Positions 31,373 to 40,976 of a stretch of DNA of 64,000 bases are shown one piece after another; position 1 is the stretch's first letter, and the number at the start of each line of letters is the position of its first letter. The DNA lies in contig CM019068.1 of assembly GCA_009667805.1 (NCBI GenBank), forward strand, positions 2,711,218-2,775,217. The letters run 5' to 3'. The position numbers and the translations under genes are program-made. The stretch is from Leptobrachium leishanense (taxonomy: Eukaryota; Chordata; Amphibia; Anura; Megophryidae). Under the pieces are notes generated by a model. That model worked only from the letters and a program-made list of their open reading frames with translations, had not been told where the DNA came from and ran no database searches.

Positions 31373-31872
31373 TGATAAATTTGGATATAAAGCAAACAAA
31401 ATAAACTCCCTATAATAATTACCATTTATGAAATTTCAATAAACCTTTTTTAAGTTTCTTCTCATATATCAAAGTTGAAAACAGGGCAGGGCGCGGCGCG
31501 GCGCGTCACCATGGCGAGAGACAACAAAATCAGCCACAAAGCAATGTAGCGTCAGTCCTGTCTGAAATATCCTTCCTTAGACAGGTCTTTTATTAGATTT
31601 CAAAGAACTTATAGCCAATCAGCATACAGATACATTTCTACGTCAGAGTTTAACCAACAGTGAGCCAAAAATTACTATATTGATTCAGAGATGGCTTTTT
31701 CTAGCATACACTTTTCTAGCATCCACTGTTCACACACCCTTTCCTGCACACAAAGGAAATGGCTAAATTCCACAGGCTAACATCCTATGCAAGTAAAAGA
31801 CTTGCAGGGTTTGACACTTATAATGGGGGGGGGGGTGGATTCACACTACCTATCATATTAAAATACCTTTCA
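31373..31872 (-). mobile_element. 5' LTR of the LARD-like element
   Basis: Pairs with 26950-27446; differences are a few indels in homopolymers and a handful of substitutions. Suggests recent insertion. Confidence 0.85.
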
Positions 31873-31877
31873 GAGGC

Positions 31878-32572
31878 TTTGGATTGTACACATACCACAC
31901 ATGCCTGTACATATTTCCTCACATCTTTGGCAATGTCTGGCCACCAGTACATCGGTGTAAGGGCTGACAATGTCCTCTTTGTACCAGGATGACTAGCAGG
32001 CCTGGAGGCATGATAACAAGAGAGTAGTTCCTTTCTTTCTGCGTCAGGAACAAAGAACTTGTCAGAAGGAGTCTCTGTGGGAGCTGTACTTTGTATAGCT
32101 TGGATACGAGTAAGGAGTGTAGAAGTATGGGTGAGCTGAGTAGCTGCCACTACTCTCTCCAGAGGAACAATCGACTCAACTAGTCTATCTTGCTGTTCTG
32201 TGACCTCAAACTGCCTGGAAAGCGCGTCTGCCTTAGCATTTCTGTTACCGGGCCTATAGGTGATTATGTAATTGAAGTGAGTCAAAAACATAGACCACCG
32301 GGCTTGATGGGATGACAGTCTTTTGGCATTGGCAATAAAGGTCAGGTTTTTATGGTCGTTTAGAATCATAGTGGGAGTAGGAGCACCTTCAAGTAGGTGT
32401 CTCCACTCCTTCAAAGCAGAAATGATAGCCAGGAGTTCTCGGTTACCGATATCATAGTGCCTTTCAGCACTAGATAATTTCTTGGAAAAGAAGCCACAAG
32501 GCTTGAGTGGTTGGTCAGGGGATTCTCTTTGGGAGAGAACAGCTCTTACTCCTGTCTCAGAGGCATCAACCT
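31878..32572 (-). pseudogene. RNase H and integrase zinc finger of the chromovirus
   Basis: The RNase H part begins with a VDASETGVRAVLSQRE-like strand at about 32520-32575, then GNRELLAIISALKEW and LNDHKNLTFI. PGNRNAKADALSRQ closes the domain. Then the integrase HHCC finger: CYHASRPASHPG with two His, and ACVVCVQSKA with two Cys, ending at the insertion point. Except for a boundary frame change at about 32573 it reads open. In the family RNase H removes template RNA and the finger helps integrase assemble. Confidence 0.8.
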
Positions 32573-33106
32573 CTAAGATGAAAGGCTTCCTCGGATCAGG
32601 GTGGACAAGTATATGGGCCGTAGAAAAAGCCTCTTTAAGAGTCTCAACGCTTTAACGGCTTCAGGGGACCAAATACGGGTATTAGTTCCCTTCTTGGTCA
32701 TATTGGTAATGGGTGCCAGTATTGTGGAAAAATTGAGTATGAACCTGCGGTAATAGTTGGTGAACCCTGTGAATCTCTGAATAGCTTTTAGCCCTATTGG
32801 CCATTGCCAGTCAGTAACAGCAGGAGGTTTAGCCGGGTCCATGGAAAATCCTTCTTTGGAAATGACATAACCAAGAAATGCTAACTTAGGTTGGTCAAAG
32901 AGACACTTCTCTAATTTACAGTAAGGGCCATTGTTTAACAACGTCTGAAGAACCTTTTTAACCTGCAAGTGGTGAGTAGCGAGATCAGGTGAGGTAATGA
33001 GTAGATCGTCTAAATACATGATGACACAGTCGTGTATAAAATCACGCAAAACATCTTTTAGAAAGTCTTGGAACACAGCTGGAACGTTACATAGCCCAAA
33101 GGGCAT
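32573..33106 (-). pseudogene. Reverse transcriptase palm/thumb of the chromovirus
   Basis: Frame starts with [13 protein letters not shown] and carries IMYLDDLLI (catalytic YLDD), then LEKCLFDQPKLAFLGYVIS, and FTGFTNYYRRFI of the connection. Copies RNA to DNA. It is separated from the preceding RT half by a frame change at about 33090-33105. Confidence 0.85.
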
Positions 33107-33487
33107 TTACAAGGTACTCGTAGTGACCAGATCTGGTATTGAAAGCGGGTTTCCATTCATCACCATCTTTAATACGCACTAAGTTATAAGCACTTCTTAG
33201 GTCAAGCTTGGTAAAGATCTGGGAACCCTTAAGTCTGTCAAAGAGTTCAGCAATCAATGGAATGGGATAGGCATTTTTCACAGTTATTTTATATAATCCC
33301 CTATAGTCTATGCAAGGTCTTAAATCCCCCTCTTTCTTAGAGACAAAAAAGAACCCAGTACCAGATGTGGATTTCCGTATGAAACCTTTAGCAAGGGAAT
33401 CCTTGTACTCCTCTAATATGAGGTTCTCATGTTGAGACAGAGGATACACTCGTCCCTTGGGAGGAAAAGTGCCAGGAAGAAGATTAA
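33087..33487 (-). pseudogene. Reverse transcriptase fingers of the chromovirus
   Basis: From the TTAA at 33484 the minus strand reads [16 protein letters not shown], then [20 protein letters not shown] and [21 protein letters not shown] with the first catalytic Asp. Typical Ty3-type RT start. Its junction with protease is split by the TTAA insertion at 33488-34188. Confidence 0.85.
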
Positions 33488-34097
33488 CCTCCCTGGCGGT
33501 CTAATTTTTTCAAAATTTCGTGTCTAAAAGCATCTCAATTTTTTTTAAAGGAAACATGTTTTTGTACATAGTTAGCCTGTAATAATTAGGAATCACGCAC
33601 TGAAAACCATGCAATCAAGAGTCCTTACTGGTAAAATCCTTTATAAATAAATAAATAAATAAAAAATAAATAGTAAATACACTGAGTCCGATAAAGATTG
33701 ATACACGACATAATAATTTATTATCCCAAAAATAATTATCCAAAATAATGCAAATAAATGATATTCAATAAAATACAACAAAATACACTGAAATCTGTCT
33801 GCAAACAAGGGTGAGACGATGTATGGTCTATTTCTTATCCTGTAGTTCATAAACATTACACTATATAATCTAAAGTGTAAACAGTAAAATGATTTTGTTT
33901 CTGCTGGTCCCGCCCCCCTGCATCGTGTGACTCGCAGAGAGTCTTACCAGGAAGCAGCTCGCCACGATCACCCTGCAGGGGACAGCGAGGGAGCCAGGAG
34001 GAGGTGAGTATACATCCTGCCAGAGTGAGGCTCGGGGTTACCGTTCGCGGTAGCGAAATTTAACCCCGAGTAACACTCGGGAATACCGCCAGGGAGG
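33488..34097. mobile_element. TTAA-type MITE (piggyBac-like), 610 bp
   Basis: Inverted ends CCTCCCTGGCGGT (33488-33500) and ACCGCCAGGGAGG (34085-34097). TTAA on the left (33484-33487), TTAC on the right. No coding; AAAT repeats at about 33645-33665. TTAA targeting is the piggyBac habit (Kolobok also uses it); the superfamily is inferred. Confidence 0.75.
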
Positions 34098-34188
34098 TTA
34101 CATAGTTACATAGTTATATAGGCTGAAAAAGACATGCGTCCATCGGGTTCAGCCTCTCCCACATAACCTTATATAGGTTATAGATAGG
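34098..34188. repeat. 91-bp segment between MITE end and the second TTAA
   Basis: Starts TTACATAGTTACATAGTTA, then GCTGAAAAAGACATGCGTCC. This is a repeat style common in frog DNA. TTAA follows at 34189-34192, and the chromovirus frame resumes exactly there (DCAIN | L), so the MITE and this segment went in as one TTAA unit or as two events. Confidence 0.6.
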
Positions 34189-34508
34189 TTAATAGCACAA
34201 TCATAGGGTCTATGATCAGGTAAAGTCTCAGCCCCTCCTTTGTTGAAAACCTCCCTGACCTCCTCGTACTGAATAGGAACCAATACAGATAAAGGAGCAG
34301 CAGTGGGTACATTTATGGTGTGCACAGACTTGACAGGAATCATGCATGAATCAAAACAAGACTTGCTCCATGACAGAACAGTGTTTCTTCTCCAGTCTAT
34401 GACTGGATTGTGTTTTTGTAACCAAGGATACCCTAAAACAACAGGACATGAAGGAGATGATAGGAGCTGACAGATCACAGTCTCTTTATGGAGAACTCCT
34501 ACAGACAT
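34189..34508 (-). pseudogene. Protease C-terminus to RT start of the chromovirus
   Basis: CPVVLGYPWLQKHNPVIDW is the second protease motif of Ty3-type elements, in which G-x-PWL is conserved. EEVREVFNKGGAETLPDHRPYDCAIN begins the RT region. It joins in sequence to 33487 across the TTAA insertion. Confidence 0.8.
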
Positions 34509-34613
34509 GGAAATAGGACTGGTCTCCTTAGAAATATATGGGTTGGAAAGGGCTCTGCCATCTATAGCATGAATAGCTATACGTGGGGGTTTTTCAACAC
34601 AGGGAATCCCTTT

Positions 34614-34805
34614 CTACAATGCAAAAGTGGTGTCCATAAAATTGTCCTCTGCCCCTGAATCAAGAAGTGCATCTACCTGAATAATGGAGGAAAAAACCTC
34701 AATCATAACAGTAAAGTAACAACGCCTTTTATATATAGACGGAGACAATGTCATAACTTCTGATACCAGTCCCCTCGGGCGGGCAGCTGCGCGCATGCGT
34801 TTCAT
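34614..34805 (-). pseudogene. Protease active-site fragment of the chromovirus
   Basis: VDALLDSGAEDNFMD carries the catalytic DSGA motif of the retropepsin. Upstream (to 34870) nothing Gag-like can be read. A phase change lies between this and the next protease piece. Confidence 0.75.
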
Positions 34806-34870
34806 GTGTTTCAGCCAGTCATGTGGTACTGAGACTCAGAGAAATGGCAGTGAAATGTCCTGATGTTCAG

Positions 34871-35300
34871 TGGTTTCAATCAGCAGGTTTATTCAGGCGA
34901 ACCCCATAGGTTTCAATGTTAAAAATATTCCCGTTTTTATGCAATATCTAATAAATCATTTATTATTTTAATCTGCAGTAAAAAGTCTTTACTTATTGAT
35001 TTTTTTTTTAGTACCTTTTACTAATTTTTCAGTTTTTTTTGGGCAAAATCCCCCCCTTTTTTTAATAGCAGTTTTTCTTTTTTCTGTAACAGAACTTTTT
35101 ATTATCAATCATAGGATCTTATATGTAAATTCCAGACATTTTCGTTCAGTAGTTCTTTTGAAAACAGCAGGCCACGGGTTTGCGGTGGCAGCATTCAGCG
35201 GCCGACTCCATGCACTTTGGGGACCCTGCGGTGAATGGTGAATTCACTGCAGGGTGGGGAAATTTTATTCTCCTAAGTGCAGGGAACTACAGAACACCAA
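34871..35300 (+). mobile_element. DIRS-related non-coding region, inverse of copy A
   Basis: The reverse strand of 34880-35170 matches 22980-23330 (landmarks AACATTGAAACCTATGGG, TTCAGGCGAA, AATGTCTGAA). It forms the left flank of DIRS copy E and the edge where the chromovirus is lost. Poly-T and poly-C runs are prominent. Confidence 0.55.
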
Positions 35301-35339
35301 AAAGTTGGCGTCATTTCGGTGCTCTGTGAGTAACCCATT

Positions 35340-35570
35340 TAGTGGTGAGGTTTTTTGCTGCCCCCTGGAAAGTGAAAGCCTAGGCCTTGCCTACCCAGGA
35401 CATACTTGAAAATTAGTGAAATCTCAATGTATCCTTCCTGGTAAAATAATTTGCAAAATTTTTTAGAGGTGGGGCCACCCAGTGCGGGCCACCGCCCCCT
35501 GGAAAGTGCCGCCCTAGGCCTGGGCCTAGTCGGCCTAGGCCAAAATACACCACTGCCTGTAGCAGCGTTT
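35340..35570. mobile_element. hAT-like fragment holding a SINE 3' end
   Basis: 35485-35565 runs CCCCCTGGAAAGTG...CCAAAATACACCACTG; its reverse complement starts CAGTGGTGTATTTTGG, a hAT-like end. A related block (CCCCCTGGAAAGTG, CCTAGGCCT) lies at 35363-35392. Between them, 35393-35446 is the SINE 3' end (ACATACTTGAAAA, ATCTCAATGTATCCTTCCTGG), + strand. Confidence 0.5.
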
Positions 35571-35584
35571 CTCCACAGCAGGGG

Positions 35585-36863
35585 GGTACGTCTGGTAACT
35601 TACCTAGACGAAATTATCCTCCTGGCGAAGGATCGACAATTATTGACAGTTCACAAAGATTGGACGATCAATCTGTTATCCAATTTGGGATTCCTAATAA
35701 AACTACAAGAAATCAGTTCTTACACCAACACAGTTAATCGAATTCCTAGGTTTTACCGTAAATTCCACAGAGATGTCTCTTTCTTTGCCTTCAACCAAAT
35801 TTCGGTTGATTCACAGGGAAATCAGATGTCTTCTTTTGGCACAGGAGTTCCCATTACGATGGTTAGCTCGCCTCCTAGGTCTACTTTCCTCAGCAATACA
35901 AGTGGTCTTTCCATGACCGCTGTATTATCGGGCCCTTCAAAGTCTGAAGGCGCGATATCTGAGGAGGGGATGGCTTTATCCAGATTGCATCTCTTTAGAC
36001 GACGAATCAAAAGAGGAGATGCAATGGTGGTTGAACCATTTGGAATCATGGAATGGCAGAGCCATCATCCATCCGGTGCCAGAATTAGTCATAGAATCAG
36101 ACGCCAGCATATCTGGGTGGGGTGCGCGATGCGGTTCGCTTTCCACAGGAGGCAGATGGGACTCTACAGAGGTAGAATGGCACATAAACTGTTTGGAACT
36201 CCTCGCTGGTTTGTTTGCTATTTAAAGTTTTGTCAAACATTCCCAGGCGAGTTCCATACTTCTCAAGATGGACAATCTGTCCGCAGTGCGTTACATCAAC
36301 CATTTAGGAGGTCCCAGGTCCAAACAGTTGGCGGAGACAGCAAAGGCCTTTTGGGGTTTTTGCCTGTCTCACAGTCTAACGGTTCAGGCTCAATACATTC
36401 CAGGCCTCCACAACGTAGTGGCGGACTGGAACTCACGATATCTGATAGATTCCAGCGATTGGAGATTGGATACCGGGGTATTTGCCAAATTGTCATTTAT
36501 CTGGGGTCCTTTCTCTATAGATCTATTTGCTTCTCGCCTCAATACACTACTACCTCAGTATTACAGTTGGAGACCAGATCCCATGGCTTTAGCCACTGAT
36601 GCTCTGGTTCAGACATGGCCTCTAGGGACTCCTTACGCATTTCCTCCATTCGTCCTCATTTTAGCGGTGATAAGGCTTGTACAATCACAATTGGCTACGA
36701 TAGTGCTCGTAACACCACTGTGGAGGTCCCAACCTTGGTTTCCACAACTTCTGGAACTGTCTGTAGACGTTCCCAGGTTGATCTGAGTCTTTCCATGCAC
36801 TCTGGGGGACCCAGAGGGGACGCTTCACAACATCTTGAATCCTCACTCGTTGTGGTTGGTAGC
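35585..36863 (+). pseudogene. DIRS copy E: reverse transcriptase and RNase H
   Basis: RT fragment GVRLVTYLDEIILLAKD (the catalytic YLDD here is YLDE) starts at 35585. RNase H: ESDASISGWGARCGS and HINCLELLAG (36088-36225), NLSAVRYINHLGG (36268 on) and PGLHNVVADWNSR. One in-frame stop separates 36225 from 36268. The domain after RNase H, FSIDLFASRLNTLLPQYYSW, is typical of DIRS. The RT start and Gag are absent. Cut at 36864 by a hAT element. Confidence 0.8.
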
Positions 36864-38914
36864 AGTGGTGACTCTAGGAACAATATTTAGGGGGGCACAG
36901 AAGATACCGCAGTCAAAACTGGGGGGGCACTAATAATTTTCACCACTAAATCATATCACTGAATAAAACTAAGGGCCCAATCACCTGTGTGAGCTAAAAC
37001 ACCATCGCTAAAGGAAACATTTAGCGCGAGTTGCTAAAACATAGTGCCTGACGACCCACGAACAGATCACCTTGTCTGCAGTAGTCCATGAACAAGGTCG
37101 TTTAGCGCACGCTAGGAAAACTCTAAGACCCGGGCTGAGACCCAGCGCTAATGCGGTTGTGTACAGGATAGAACGTTTTTTTTTCCAGTGCCGGGCCATA
37201 CCTATCCCCCGCCCTCACAAGCTTGAATATGAACACATCCAGTGAATAACCTCACACCCCTGCATTATTAAAATCATCCAAGGTGGCCGTATCATCCATG
37301 GTTTGATGCACACATATATTAAGGCTGATGGGCATTGCATGATAAATGCCACCCAACAGCAGGTAGAATCATTACACTGCATTTAATAGATCCAAAAGGA
37401 AGGCCAGGTGAGCGACAAAAATTTCCCTGCTGCAGCATATAAATAATACATGTTTCAGGGCAAGACTTATTCACATGTCCCTTTAAACATGGTCCACACA
37501 GTCACCCTAATAATCAACCGCTTCCATACTATGAATAACCCCCAGCATAAAATGTTTAAAATTAGACAATATATTAGAATTAGGATATATGTGGATAAAG
37601 GATACTTTTATAATAGAGCCGACTGCAACAGCTACGACAATGCGGACCAGATCCATTGCTATAGTGTATGGGGCCAAGAGAACACCTGTGCTGCATTCCT
37701 TTCAATTGCCTGTTAATTTTGGGCAAAGATCTGTTTTTTTTGGAGTTAGCACCAGGGTTAAGCAGTAGGTAAAATGGTGCAATTAGCGCCCCTCAAAAAA
37801 TTAGCGCTGGCACCAAGTGATCTGTTAGCTGCAAAAGCGCTAGAGATCTCTAGCGCTCCCCATGTTAAGTAAAGGACGCGGAAAGTACAGTAAGCTTGAG
37901 CTACAAATCGCTAATAGCAATGCGCTAAGTGATTTTTCCCGTTTGTAGCGAGAGGCAAAAGATCTGTTGGTCAGGCGCTAGACTCGATTAACCTGGCGCT
38001 AATGCAAAACCATGCCGACGCAAGGGTTAACTCACACCAGGTAATAGTGCCCTAAATAAGTATATATAAATAAGATTCCAAAACCCCAGAGTAATTAATG
38101 TGAAGCAATGATGCCTTTTTATTGTACTAACATGATACTTTATTTGCCGCAGTTCGGCAGTTTTCGCTGAATGTCTGATTGCTCCTTCAGCAACTCCACT
38201 TTTAGCAAATTACAGTGACCATTCGCTAAATAGGGAATTCACTTTATTTTCGGCGAAATAAAATTCCCCGAAATGTGACAAAAAGCAGAGGATCTAAAGA
38301 TGATTAGACCCTTTAGATTCTAATTTCCATAATAACCCCTAAAATGCCATAACCCAGAGAAATACAATAAAAATAATAAACAATGTGGCATTTAGCCTAC
38401 TCATTAACCCCTAAAATGCCATTGATCAAGTTAAAACATGAAATGAATACACTGTGAGGCATATAGCTAACACATTAACCCCTAAAATGTCATTAATCAA
38501 GGAAAAAATAAAATGTATAATGTGAGGGATGAAGCCTACCCATTAACCCTTAATATACAACTAAACCAAGGCAAAAACTAATGTAATACACAATGTAATG
38601 TATAGTCTGAACATTAACCACTTCACTGCTGAGACATTTCAACCCTGTGAAAATGCTTAAGTGCCTGTTATTATTTAATGTTTTTGACTTTTATTTTTTT
38701 ATGGTCATGTTTGATATCATTGGAAAGGCCAGAATCTGCTCTTTCCAATGACACCTAGATCGTCCATATACGATGCACAGGGACGGAGATACACTGGCCC
38801 GAAGAAGTGTGGGAAGCTGGAAGCTAATTTTTGGTGGGGGGGCACATGGGGGGGGCAAGGAATAACCTAGGGGGGGCAATTGCCCCCCCTTGCCCCCCTG
38901 TAGAGTCGCCTATG
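36864..38914. mobile_element. Non-autonomous hAT element, 2.05 kb
   Basis: Begins CAGTGGTGACTCTAGG and ends GTAGAGTCGCCTATG, whose reverse complement is CATAGGCGACTCTAC. Exact 8-bp duplication GTTGGTAG at 36856-36863 and 38915-38922, the hAT hallmark. There is no transposase frame. Inside, 38613-38760 has a remnant of the TTAA-MITE family (TTAACCACTTCACTGCTGAG, CATTGGAAAGGCCAG). Several near-palindromic stretches occur (37860-37960). Confidence 0.85.
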
Positions 38915-38922
38915 GTTGGTAG

Positions 38923-39878
38923 CGTGGAAAATATCAGGGGTCATTGACCTTTCATCGACATTTCGGAGGCAACTGCCTCTTTATTGTCAAGTTCCTGGGC
39001 CTCATCTACTAGAAGGAGATATAGATCCGCATGGAACGCGTGGACCTCTTGGTGTTTGGAACAACATATTAATCCCGTATCAGCTTTTTGAGTAACTTGT
39101 TAAGTTATTTCACTCGTTTATTTGAGGATGGGAAAGCATATCGCACAAACAATAACTTCAGATTGGCGATATCTGCTTCACATCAGGGGTTTGACGGTAT
39201 TCCTGCAGGGAAACATCCAATGGTATGTAGATTATTGAAGGTTATACGGTGTAAAAGACCACCTCGTTCGCGTTACTCTAACACCTGGGATGTTAATGTC
39301 GTTTTAAGTCTCTTGGAGAGTTGGCCCGATAATGAAGTTTTGTCCATTAAACTAATTTCGGCAAAGTTGGCCATTTTATTTTGCTTAGTTTCCTGTAAAA
39401 GGGTCTCAGACGTTCGAGCCCTAGATTTAGCGGGTCGATGTTTTTCTCCAACGGGAGATTTTTGATTTCTAACAGGACAAAAACTTCATTGTCAGAGGTT
39501 TTCTATCCAGCTTTTCCTCAGCGTCCTCAACTTTGTCCAGTCCGTTGTTTAAAGGAATATGAAAGAGTTACTTTCCCTAACAGGTCATGTGTATCACAAC
39601 GGTTATTCATATCCTTACGCAAACCATATAAATCAGTAACTTCCATCACACTCGCTAGGTGGGTTAAATGGATCATGTCTGAAGCTACTGTGGACGTCTC
39701 CGTGTTCGGAGCTCATTCTTCCCGGAGTGCTTCTGCTTCAGGAGCATTTTTCCGTGGATGTCGTCTTGAAGACATCTTAAAGACAGCAGACTGGTCCAGG
39801 GAATCCACCTTTAGAGAATTTTATTTTAAACCAATGTGTCACATGTCGCATTCTTTAGTTAATTACGCTTTGAACTAG
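38923..39878 (+). pseudogene. DIRS copy E: tyrosine recombinase
   Basis: A site-specific recombinase that inserts DIRS circles. Read across one frame change at about 39440-39460 (in a T-run), it has the N-terminal SAM-like region (LEQHINPVSAFLSNLL, FEDGKAYRT), the first catalytic Arg in CKRVSDVRALD, then FISLRKPYKS, HSSR in VFGAHSSRSA (HxxR motif), ADWSRESTFREFYF with the catalytic Tyr. Only one frameshift is visible, so this is a well-kept copy. The hAT insertion at 36864-38914 lies just upstream. Confidence 0.85.
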
Positions 39879-39960
39879 CATAATAAGAGCCTCCATGTCT
39901 TGTGGGATAATTCATGACGGGGAATCATAATTATAGTAAAGGCACGGAGGCAAGTATTAT
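39879..39960. repeat. DIRS terminal hairpin after the recombinase
   Basis: GCCTCCATGTCTTG (39890) and its inverse in AAGGCACGGAGGC (39940) flank TTCATGACGGGGAATC. Same core as the hairpins at 24700, 40500, 57400 and 58000. Confidence 0.7.
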
Positions 39961-40007
39961 CCCACCCAAATGTTGGAATTTTTGTTCCCACCCTAATATC
40001 TGACGTG

Positions 40008-40102
40008 AATGTTCAATAGGTGTTATAAATGTTCAATAGGTGTTATAGATCGTTGTGATAGATGTGATAGGTGAAAGTGTTCAATAGGTGTTATAGATCG
40101 TT
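40008..40102. repeat. Tandem 18-bp motif, three copies
   Basis: TGTTCAATAGGTGTTATA occurs at about 40011, 40029 and 40079, with a related ATCGTT-rich spacer. Nothing else is seen in 39960-40150. Confidence 0.7.
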
Positions 40103-40150
40103 CGATCGTTCTTTCAATAAGCTCTGGTGATCTCTAATATGTTGTTTTCT

Positions 40151-40379
40151 CTGACAGCTTAAGCCTTGTGTTGGAATTTGTCAAGGAAGGATTCAACTAC
40201 ATGTTCGAGTTTTTCATGAAAGAATGAAGCCCTTCCGGTGTTCGATTTGTTAAGAAAAATATGAGTAACGCGTCTCGCATCAGAAAAGAGGGAGGAGGAA
40301 ACGGTTGTCAGAGGATTCAAGGAGTTGGACTGTACCATTGTTATGCTGGACTGTACCATTGTTACCTGTTATGGTTACA
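40151..40379. other. Unassigned stretch, DIRS edge at right
   Basis: A 66-codon minus-strand frame (40159-40359) is open but unlike anything I recognise. GGACTGTACCATTGTTA is present twice (40327, 40348), an echo of the DIRS edge at 24594 and 57253. Confidence 0.35.
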
Positions 40380-40545
40380 TATTGTTTATATGTGTTTTTT
40401 CACTCTCTAAATACTTTGTTTGGTATTTGAGAGATTGTTCTTTGCTGCTATCGGCTTAGTAAAGAAAAGATAACATAATACTCGCCTCCGTGTCTTTACT
40501 ATAATTATGATTCCCCGTCATGATAATAGGGGAATCTGGGAATTC
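40380..40545. repeat. DIRS copy B, left terminal hairpin
   Basis: TTTGCTGCTATCGGCTTAG, then ACTCGCCTCCGTGTCTT, ATGATTCCCCGTCATGAT and AATAGGGGAATC. It matches copy A and D edges. Confidence 0.7.
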
Positions 40546-40972
40546 TTCTGCAGATAGAAGACATCTGATTTCTCTGTGAATCAGCCGAACTTTGTCTGAA
40601 GGCAGAGAAAGAGCCATCTCCATCGTAGCTTCGGTGACACCTAGAAATTCGATAGGCTGTGTCAGTGTAAGAATCAATATTTTGTAGTTATCGGGATTGT
40701 CAAGCGTCTTTCAAATTTATTTTGACCATCCAATCTTGCGGAGATAAAACTCCTTTTAATGATGGAATGTCTTCCATTTTGAAATGATTGTACACAACGT
40801 ACTCGTTTTTCAAATTGATACTGGGCAGAATTCTCCGCCTTGGGATATTGGTGTGAAATTATAATCACCAAAATCCTGATCTTATGTAACCCCTGTAACC
40901 ACTTTGACGGTGAAATTCTGGTCCATTGTGGAAAAAATGGTGGGGTCCTTTTGGGGCTCTAGTTAAGAGGAT
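40456..40972 (-). pseudogene. DIRS copy B: reverse transcriptase fragment
   Basis: The minus strand reads IEFLGVTEATMEMALSL, RLIHREIRCLL (the DIRS RT region after the catalytic loop) from 40677 down, and DIPSL/KF-type pieces upstream at 40674-40871 in another phase. No YLDD is kept. Then a stretch up to 40972 matches 13505-13620 of copy A. It stops at the TTAA where MITE 1 entered. Confidence 0.6.
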
Positions 40973-40976
40973 TTAA

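Larger units (their letters stand above)
26950..31872 (-). mobile_element. Non-coding LTR retrotransposon (LARD-like) in integrase
   Basis: LTRs of 497 and 500 bp, nearly identical, TG...CA, with an exact 5-bp target duplication GAGGC (26945-26949 and 31873-31877). The 3.9 kb internal part has no meaningful frame. A primer site resembling the leucine-tRNA type, TGTCTGAAGTGGGATTTG on the minus strand at about 31350-31367, sets the orientation as -. It cannot move on its own. Large retrotransposon derivatives (LARDs) have this plan. Confidence 0.85.
25371..34870 (-). mobile_element. Chromodomain Ty3/Gypsy retrotransposon (chromovirus), 5' truncated
   Basis: Minus-strand pol order is complete: protease, RT, RNase H, integrase, chromodomain, then polypurine tract and 3' LTR. 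No Gag and no 5' LTR are seen; the right end fades at about 34870 into DIRS-related DNA. Two later insertions split it: an LTR element at 26950-31872 in integrase and a TTAA element at 33488-34188 in the protease/RT junction. Coding is further broken by frameshifts. Confidence 0.85.
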
